Below are positions 7,740-14,700 of a stretch of DNA of 23,787 bases, one piece after another. Numbering within the stretch: the first letter of the stretch is position 1; each line of letters opens with the position of its first letter. The stretch lies in IMG/VR virus record IMGVR_UViG_3300024252_000079, positions 1-23,787 of that record; one strand, written 5' to 3'. This stretch comes from a virus. Position numbers and translations under genes: made by a program. The notes beneath the pieces are model-generated. The model was not told the origin of the DNA and ran no database searches. It saw only the letters and a list, made by a program, of their open reading frames with translations.

Positions 7740-9371
7740 TTATGCAAATTCTAAAATTACAACTATTCCAGAACCACCCTGATTCGCGCGATTTATATTA
7801 CCATTACCACCACCTGGCGTTTCTCCCCAAAAAGAAGTTCCTGGCGTAGGGCCTGCACTTGATGCTGAACCCCTCATTTGCACACTTCCACCTGTACCTC
7901 CTCCACCGCCGGGATTCCCAGCAGCAAAAGCAGTAGTATCATTTGGATTTACACCACTACCACCATTTACACCACTAAGTCCACCGCCACCACCAAATGC
8001 AGTTGCGTGTGTTCCAAATGTAGAAGCTTCTCCAGCAGAACCGTTCGAGAGTCCAGAAGGATTGCCGGGGCTGTTTAGTGCATTACCCAGAAAGTTGCCA
8101 CCACAACTACCAACTGTAACAGTTTCACTTACGATGTTGGTTACATCAAGAAACCCCATTACTGTTCCGCCACCACCACCATAGCCCCGAATTATTGCCT
8201 GAGCTGGGTTTGCTTGAGTACCATCACCATTATGAGAGAATATGCCATCACCACCACCACCACCTGTTACGAAATATAATACTCTTGTAACACCAGCAGG
8301 TTTTGTCCATGTATGTGTTGTAATATTAGGCCCTGAAATGCCATTTCCAGTTCCATTTGCACTAACTACAGAACCAAATGTTTGTATACTAACAAGTGAT
8401 GTACCACCACCACCAGTTAATGTGGAAGCTGCTGTAGCAAATGAAAGAACACCAGAACCATTAGTTTGTAGAAATTCTCCAGCTGCTCCATCTGCTTGAA
8501 CACTTAATTGTGTAACACCAACTGCATTGTTAGCAATCTTAGTTCCATCAACTGCACCAGCTGCAATTTTAGTACTAGTAACTGCACCAGCTGCAATCTT
8601 AGTTCCATCAACAGATAATGATGCAAGCTTTGCAGTTGTTACATTTGCATCAATAATATTTCCTGTGCGGACTGAATTATCAGCCATCTTTGCTAGTGTA
8701 ATATTTCCATCAGTAATTTTATCTGTGGTTACACTCAAACCAGCTATCTTATTAGAAGTTATACTACCATCAGCAATCTTACCAGAAGTAACATTCAAAT
8801 CTGAAATCTTAACTGTAGTTACAGCATTAGTTGCTAACTCTGGTGTACCTACTGCCTGTGCAACTATCTGTGTATTTGCAAGATTACCAGATACATCACC
8901 TGATAATGTCATATTGGATGCTGGTGTAATAAACTGTAAATTACCAGAACCATCAGCTGATAAAAGTTGTCCACCCGTTGAAGGTGCAGTAACATTTAAT
9001 TCTGTAAGTCCAACAGCATTAGTTATAATTTGTGCATTACTAATTGAACCAGATAAATCACCACCAAGTTGCATATCATTATTAACATCAATGGATTGAA
9101 ATGACATATTACCAGAACCATCAGTAGTAAGAACCTGTCCATTACCACCATCTGATAAATTCAATTGAACAATACCAACACCACCACCAGCAGCAGTACC
9201 AACAACATTACTCATATCCTCTTTTGCTAAAGGATGTCCGCCCTGTGTATTACCATCATGGCACACTAAGGTATTCTTAGTTGTGTCTTGTGTTATCTCG
9301 CCTTCGGCACCAGCAAATACACTATGATTTGCTGTTGTACCTCTTCGTCTTTGTACTAATTTAGCTGGCAT
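7740..9371 (-). CDS. Tail fibre with Mtd-like N-terminus and Gly-rich adhesin C-terminus
   Basis: A 543-residue protein. Residues 1-56 are the RRRGTT-x-x-H anchor (VQRRRGTTANHSVF, LVCHDG, HPLAKEDMSN). Residues 70-177 hold two full copies of the DGSGNxxF plus GGDLSG/SGDVSG module, and a half copy sits at 288-312. Residues about 180-290 contain about eleven ten-residue repeats (NVTSGKIADG, SVTTDKITDG, AVTSTKIAAG). From 352 (HTWTKPAGVTRVLYFVTGGG) to the end it is a Gly-rich domain with runs of GGGGG alternating with Thr/Ser/Asn segments, closing with GGSGIVVI. Such C-termini resemble Gly-rich phage adhesins like gp38 of S16-type phages, which use stacked polyglycine-II helices with variable loops at the tip; that comparison is from general knowledge. 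The start has AAGG and a conserved late-promoter-like block upstream. Confidence 0.88.
   Translation of the reverse strand: MPAKLVQRRRGTTANHSVFAGAEGEITQDTTKNTLVCHDGNTQGGHPLAKEDMSNVVGTAAGGGVGIVQLNLSDGGNGQVLTTDGSGNMSFQSIDVNNDMQLGGDLSGSISNAQIITNAVGLTELNVTAPSTGGQLLSADGSGNLQFITPASNMTLSGDVSGNLANTQIVAQAVGTPELATNAVTTVKISDLNVTSGKIADGSITSNKIAGLSVTTDKITDGNITLAKMADNSVRTGNIIDANVTTAKLASLSVDGTKIAAGAVTSTKIAAGAVDGTKIANNAVGVTQLSVQADGAAGEFLQTNGSGVLSFATAASTLTGGGGTSLVSIQTFGSVVSANGTGNGISGPNITTHTWTKPAGVTRVLYFVTGGGGGDGIFSHNGDGTQANPAQAIIRGYGGGGGTVMGFLDVTNIVSETVTVGSCGGNFLGNALNSPGNPSGLSNGSAGEASTFGTHATAFGGGGGLSGVNGGSGVNPNDTTAFAAGNPGGGGGTGGSVQMRGSASSAGPTPGTSFWGETPGGGNGNINRANQGGSGIVVILEFA
8508..8837 (-). repeat. About eleven 30-base codon repeats forming the fibre shaft
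   Basis: A tandem array with a 30-base period encodes ten-residue units such as NVTSGKIADG and AVTSTKIAAG. A similar array spans about 10850-11160 in fibre A, and only about two units remain in fibre B. Such units probably form a trimeric beta shaft whose length follows copy number. Confidence 0.8.
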
Positions 9372-9396
9372 AATATTTAACCTTATGTTTTTTTAT

Positions 9397-9404
9397 TATT
9401 TATA
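9397..9404 (-). promoter_or_regulatory. T4-type late promoter motif before the Gly-rich fibre
   Basis: Minus-strand TATAAATAATAAAAAAA, overlapping the stop codon of the preceding fibre gene and 26 bases upstream of the next ATG. The same 17 bases occur at 17410-17426, which makes chance less likely. It would let the 543-residue fibre be transcribed apart from fibres A and B. Confidence 0.62.
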
Positions 9405-10416
9405 CTCTAGTCTTTAACATGAATCTTAAACCTCGACCTGCTGTAGTATTACCTATCTGTATTACCTTAAAAGTTATTCTATCACCTGATACAAAACTGT
9501 TCGTTGTTAATGTTCCGGCAGTAAGAGTAGAAGCACCAGATGCAAACGCAGGTTTAGAAGAATAAATACTTGTTCCATTTTTTTCTACATCACATATAAT
9601 TGGCTGTCCTGCTGATACAGTACTAACAAATCCAACTTCACCATCAAACGAACCTGTACGAGCCATAACCATTTCACCATATATTTGTACGACAACATCT
9701 ACTGGTAATGTTGCGGTATCAAAACCAGCAATAAAAGATATATCGTAAGGCAAACCATCTGCATTAATATTCGTTAATGCTGAACCATCAATAGCAGGAA
9801 GAGCACCAGTTAGTTTACTTGCAGATACAGTATCAATCTTTGCATCTGTTACATTTGCATCAACTATTTTTATTGTAGAAATTGAATCCGTTGCTAATTC
9901 TGTTTGTCCAACAACTCCAACTGACAATTGTAAATTACCAAGAAATCCAGTTAAATCACCACCAACTTCAATTTCTGTAGATGGATTTTTAAAAATTAAT
10001 GTTCCACTACCATTAGTAGTTAATACTGAACCAGCAGTTCCATCAGGAACATTTAGTTCATTAATATTAATAGTATTAGAATTTATCTGTGCATTTGCGA
10101 TTGTACCAGTTAAATCTCCACCAATCGTTTCATTAGATGCGCCAGGAAAACTTACGAAACTCAAAACACCAGCACCATTTGTTTGTATTACTTGACCAGC
10201 CTGGCCTGGACTATTCGTGATGTTTAACTGAGAAGCACCGACAGTATTAGAAACATTACTCATGTCCTCTCTTGCTAGTGGATGTCCGCCAACCGTAGTA
10301 TTATCATGTACCACTAATGTATCTTTAGTAGAATCAACCGACAGTTCCCCATCCTCACCCGTAAAAGTATTATGCTCTACGGTAGTGCCTCTTCTAAATT
10401 GAACTTGCTTAGCCAT
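9400..10416 (-). CDS. Tail fibre protein with Mtd-like N-terminus (B), paralogue of A
   Basis: A 338-residue protein that repeats the plan of its upstream neighbour: N-terminal anchor (FRRGTTVEHNTF, LVVHDN, HPLAREDMSN), two copies of the AGQV-x-x-TNGxGxLxF plus GGDLTG...NAQI module (residues 64-170), a very short SIxTIKI repeat shaft (about 177-195), ASKLTGALPAIDGSALT (199-215), and the C-terminal domain (223-338) that is about half identical to that of fibre A (PYDISFIxGFDTATL, QIYGEMV, ICDVEKNGTSIYS, AGRGLRFML). The main differences from A are the loss of most ten-residue repeats and one extra module copy. Both starts share TAGGAAAACAA before the ATG, so the duplication included the ribosome site. 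The gap between A and B is 27 bases. The function is inferred as host-surface adhesion. Confidence 0.87.
   Translation of the reverse strand: MAKQVQFRRGTTVEHNTFTGEDGELSVDSTKDTLVVHDNTTVGGHPLAREDMSNVSNTVGASQLNITNSPGQAGQVIQTNGAGVLSFVSFPGASNETIGGDLTGTIANAQINSNTININELNVPDGTAGSVLTTNGSGTLIFKNPSTEIEVGGDLTGFLGNLQLSVGVVGQTELATDSISTIKIVDANVTDAKIDTVSASKLTGALPAIDGSALTNINADGLPYDISFIAGFDTATLPVDVVVQIYGEMVMARTGSFDGEVGFVSTVSAGQPIICDVEKNGTSIYSSKPAFASGASTLTAGTLTTNSFVSGDRITFKVIQIGNTTAGRGLRFMLKTRV
9707..9757 (-). repeat. 51-base repeat shared by fibres A and B
   Basis: Matches 10751-10801 at 48 of 51 bases. It encodes the start of the shared C-terminal domain (PYDISFI-x-GFDTATL) in fibre B; the partner is in fibre A. 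It is the best-conserved part of this paralogue pair. Confidence 0.88.
9782..9819 (-). repeat. 38-base exact repeat, copy 2 (fibre linker)
   Basis: Partner of 464-501. It encodes the same SKLTGALPAIDGS linker in fibre B, just before its C-terminal domain. A diverged version lies near 10810-10850 in fibre A. Confidence 0.92.
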
Positions 10417-10443
10417 ATTGTTTTCCTATTTTTATATCAATCA

Positions 10444-11556
10444 TTATACTCTGCAATTTAACATAAATCTTAAACCTGCACCAGCAGTACCAGAACCAAT
10501 TTGAGTAACTCTAAAAGTTAATTTTTGTCCGGCAGTAAAATTAGAAGTACTTAATGTACCAGCCGTCATTACTGTACTTCCAGCAGCAAACGTAGGTTTA
10601 ACAGAATAAATACTTGTTCCATTTATTTCTACATCACATATAAGAGTTGAACCTGTGGGTGCAGTTTCTATAACTCCAAACTCACCATTAAACACACCAG
10701 TTCTTGAAGTAACCATTTCACCATATATCTGTGCAACAACATTTATTGTTAATGTTGCAGTATCAAAACCACCGATAAAAGATATATCGTAAGGCAAACC
10801 AGTTAATGCACTACCATCAATAACAGGAAGAGGCCCAGTTAACTTACTTGCAGCCATACTAAAAATTTTATCATTAGTTACATTTGCATCAACTATTTTT
10901 ATAGTTGTTACACTATCCGCAGCAAGTTTTGCTGCTGTTACTGATAAATTTGCAAGTTTATCAGTTGTCACATTTAAGTCAATAATTTTAACAGTTGATA
11001 CAGAGTTAGTTGATAATTTTGATTGAGTTACATTTGCATTTAAAATCTTGGAAGTGATTACAGAATTTGTTTGGAGTTGTGCGCTACCAATAGAAATGTT
11101 AGATAACTTTGCTTGTTGAATAGTACCATCAGCAATCTTATCATTCGTTACACTTAGACTTGCAAGTTCATTATTGCCAACTGCACCAACAATGATTTGA
11201 GCATTTCCTACCGTACCCGATAAATCACCACCAATAGTAGCAGAAGAAACATCTGATATTTCAACGAAACTTAAAACACCAGAACCATTTGTTTGTAATA
11301 CTTGTCCTGCTGCTCCATCATTGAGATTTAATTGTGCAACACCAACACCACCGCCTGTTGGAGTACCACTAACATTACTCATGTCGGCTCTTGCAAGAGG
11401 ATAACCTGTTGGTTGTCCTTCAGCAAATGGTGTATTATCACCGTCATGTACCCTCACTGTTTTATCAGTAAGGTCAACCGTTATTTCACCAGCAGCGCCA
11501 GGAAAATTATTATGATCTGTCGTTGTACCTCTACGTCTTTGTACGATTTTAGCCAT
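10444..11556 (-). CDS. Tail fibre protein with Mtd-like N-terminus (A)
   Basis: A 370-residue protein. Residues 1-55 (VQRRRGTT, HNNFPGAAGEITVD, VRVHDG, YPLARADMSN) match the N-terminal domain shared with the Bordetella phage major tropism determinant and many marine fibre proteins; it usually anchors the trimer to the virion. Residues 76-127 form one copy of a module L-N-x-x-x-G-x-AGQVLQTNGSGVLSF...IGGDLSG...NAQII. Residues about 132-235 are ten-residue repeats of the type SVTxxKIxDx, likely a trimeric beta shaft. Then ASKLTGPLPVIDGSALTG leads into a C-terminal domain (255-370) shared with the next gene, possibly the receptor-binding head. Its start has TAGGAAAACAA before ATG and overlaps the small upstream gene by 8 bases. 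Fibre identity is strong; the target is unknown. Confidence 0.87.
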   Translation of the reverse strand: MAKIVQRRRGTTTDHNNFPGAAGEITVDLTDKTVRVHDGDNTPFAEGQPTGYPLARADMSNVSGTPTGGGVGVAQLNLNDGAAGQVLQTNGSGVLSFVEISDVSSATIGGDLSGTVGNAQIIVGAVGNNELASLSVTNDKIADGTIQQAKLSNISIGSAQLQTNSVITSKILNANVTQSKLSTNSVSTVKIIDLNVTTDKLANLSVTAAKLAADSVTTIKIVDANVTNDKIFSMAASKLTGPLPVIDGSALTGLPYDISFIGGFDTATLTINVVAQIYGEMVTSRTGVFNGEFGVIETAPTGSTLICDVEINGTSIYSVKPTFAAGSTVMTAGTLSTSNFTAGQKLTFRVTQIGSGTAGAGLRFMLNCRV

Positions 11557-11755
11557 TTTGTTTTCCTAATAAGGTCTTTATCATTTCTTTAAGTTCTGCT
11601 ATATCATTCTTCATATTATTTATATCATCAATTTCCTGTTGTTTTTTTTGTCGTGCCAGTTTATAATTTTCTAATCCTCTTCTATCTGCATTAAGAACAG
11701 CCTTAGAATTTGGATCACGGACATATTGTGTTTCTTGTATTTTTATATTTTTCAT
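11549..11755 (-). CDS. Small charged protein, predicted coiled coil
   Basis: A 68-residue protein rich in Lys, Glu, Asp and Gln. Residues 27-64 (from ENYKLARQKK to LKEMIKTLL) show heptad-like spacing of Leu/Ile/Met and should form one helix, probably a coiled coil; there is no signal peptide or membrane segment. It starts 4 bases after the stop of the 1878-residue gene and overlaps the next fibre gene by 8 bases, so its position favours a real gene over a chance frame. No clear ribosome site precedes the ATG, so it is probably read by coupling. Its place between the large virion protein and the fibres would fit a small connector, chaperone or fibre-assembly factor, but I do not recognise the family and assign no function. 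Confidence 0.7.
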   Translation of the reverse strand: MKNIKIQETQYVRDPNSKAVLNADRRGLENYKLARQKKQQEIDDINNMKNDIAELKEMIKTLLGKQNG

Positions 11756-11759
11756 ATTA

Positions 11760-14700
11760 TTATGCTAATGCTATAGCTCTCAAATCTTTTATCAATGGAA
11801 CATTTGTTGTGTTAGGTGATGTCATAACAATTTTAACTGCAAATGTTTTAAAGGTATCATAGTCAACTCCACTAGAGTCGTAAGTAGTGTTTGCAGTAGT
11901 TGGTGAAAATTCAAGTTCTAGGTATTCTCTATTATTGATAGAAGCAGAAACACTATTAGAATTTGATGTTTCACCCATTATTACCCAAGGTCGATTATCA
12001 AAAATATCCCCATCAAACTGTGATAAGACTTTGTAATAAACATAAATCTTAGAACCAGCTGGACGATTAGCAGTTAAAAATACTTGTAAATCTGAAGCAT
12101 CAAATCCGTCTTTCAAATTTACCCGTCTTGTAAGATACCGAGCAATAGAATCACCACCATTTGCATTTGTTTCATTTGTAGCAACATTATTAATAAGGTT
12201 TTCAATAGTAATTACACTATTCCTCACTGTATCAATAACAGGACTAATAAATTTACTCTGTGAAGTTAACTGTGCTCTTTCCTCATAACTACCAGCATTT
12301 ACAGTAATTTTTTTCTGTTCATCTAAAATATAATTACTATTTTGAATGATAGGTCTATAATCAGTATCAAAAGTATCAGCACCCTCATCTGTTAATTTAA
12401 CACCCCATGCTATATTAGTTCTATTTATTCTTACTTCTTGCGGAATAATTTGAAGAATATCAGCCTTGAATTCTGCTGTTGATGTTCCGTCTTTAAACAC
12501 AGCGTTTGCATTATTTCCAATAGCAAATTCTGCAATATTAATATTAAATGTTAAATCTTGATTTTGTTCTGGTGTCCACGTTGAAGCATTCTGTGATTTA
12601 AAAAATACACCAGCATAAGGTTGTTCTGAAATTTTTCTATTCGTACCTATAATATTTTCACCAAGCTCAGCAATAAATGCTTCATATTTTAAACTATTAC
12701 TTATTACAACAATTGCATACTCGCCAGGTTGTAAATAAACCAAAGATGGAAATGTAAACTTAGTTGCAACTGAAGCATCATCACTTACATTAACGTCAGC
12801 AGGAAATTTATTAACATCAGAAAATGGAACAACAGTCTGTGCAGGATAACCATTTAAAGTATCCCGAATCTGTAATGTTACTGGAAGTCCATCTTCGTCT
12901 TTTGTCTTAAAAAATAATTCAACATCTGTTAAGAATACTCCATCTGGATACAATGCAGCATCAACCAAAAATGTTTCAGCCAATGGATCAATCCAACCAA
13001 CAATATTTCTTCGATTGAAAGTATTTGTAGTAGTTCTAAAATCTGTAGCAGTACCTTGTGCAAATTGTTGTATTCTAGGAACTCTTGTAGACACTACAAC
13101 ATTTTCTCTTGTCTGCAATAATCCCTGTGCTTGATAAACAACTTCTGCATAAGTTGAAGCTTCAATTAGATTTGCTGAAGTATTATCTACTAATAAGAAT
13201 TGTCTTTCACCAGTTCTAAATCTAAGAGCATCTGTGTTTGGAATTGTGAAAGTCAATCCGTTAATTGAACCACCATCATCTGTAAATATATCACCACCTA
13301 AACTTCCACCACTCGGAGTACAATTTGCTGAAACAGCTTCTCCATCAAAGAAAGCATACACCCTTGTATTAGGTTTCATTCCTGTTACAGAAACCGTTAC
13401 ATCTCTTGAGCGAATAAATGGAATAACAGAAACATCAACCACTCTATCACCAATGCTGTTTCTTACAACATCAGAACCCGTGATTTCATTTCGGATACCA
13501 AGTCTTGTTTGTGTTATTGTTTGTTCAATAGTTTGTGTTGCTCTAATGGCTGCTCTACCACCACCACCATCAGCCCTTCTACTTCCGGCCACTTCTCCAA
13601 TTACAGTTTCACGACCAGTATTAATTGTTTGCCAATCATTGAATTGTGTACCAAAGGATAGACCAACCAAACTTTCCCATGCATCATTTTCACCTTGAAG
13701 GTTTACAACAACCTCTGGATTATTTGTAGTATCAATCCAGTTATCATTAGGTGGCGTTAGATCAACTGTACCAACCCACGCTAATACTGCAAATGGATTT
13801 AAATTAACCGACCTACTTGCAACTGGCTGAGATACAAAAGATGCATTATCATAAGGTAAAGTAATACAGTCACCCGTTTTCCTTACACCCGTTGAAGATG
13901 ATTCATCATAAATAACATCGGTAATATTAGAAGTAAATCTCGGCCGTAATATTTTTTCATCAAAATCAATTGAACATTGATAATCTGCACTCAATACATT
14001 TCCAACACTATGGCCATTAAATCCATCAACCAAAAATCCATTCTTAAATCTATCCAAACCAGCAACATCTTTAATAACTATATTTTCAGCATCTTTTTCT
14101 AATAATGATAATGATGTATAATACTCAACATTAGAAAGTCTCTTTTCTAACTTACCGATATCTCTCATCGTATATCGTTTGTTCTCAATATACTCTGCTC
14201 TAACATCCTTTGCACTAAAAGTAAAAGCAGGAATAAAAATTGTATAGAGGTTCATTGTACCATCAAGTCTTGCAGGAGGGGTTGTGTTTAATGAAGATAT
14301 ACCTTTATTATTTCCAAACTTTCTCTCTCTACTTAAATATACTGTATCAATTCTTGGAAGGTAATAACTAAAGTCAGCTTGCCAGTTTGAGTTTGGTACT
14401 GGAAGTTCTATATTTTCTATAGTTGTTCCACCATCAGCTCGTCTAGGTCTAAAATCTACACAATCTCGTAACTCAACTTCAATACCTGTAACTGGACTTG
14501 TATACTTTGGAATATTATTAAAACCAATAGCTGCACCATAAGAATCAACAGAAAGATAACCTACACCTGTATGTGTAAAATGGTCAAATACGATTGCAGT
14601 TTGACCAGTAGGTGCTGTCCCTCCTGCTTTTAATTTTATACTACCATGCTCATAAATATTATCTCTTTGTCCATCATCTAATTCATATTGTGTGGTAATA

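Noticed and set aside
8527-9099. Plus-strand open frame of 190 codons with regular repeats
   Set aside because: The repeats (VPSTAPAAILV-like) are the complement of the ten-residue shaft repeats of the minus-strand fibre.
9400-11556. Diversity-generating retroelement suggested by the Mtd-like N-termini
   Set aside because: No reverse transcriptase, accessory gene or template repeat is present in the window; only the anchor domain resembles Mtd, not a C-type lectin variable end.
11617-11624. Minus-strand TATAAATA inside the 68-residue gene
   Set aside because: It matches the late-promoter core but is within coding sequence, with no flanking match to the others; chance is likely in AT-rich DNA, although it sits 60 bases upstream of fibre A.
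13234-13698. Plus-strand open frame of 154 codons
   Set aside because: It is antisense to the middle of the 1878-residue gene, whose reading frame is continuous across it.
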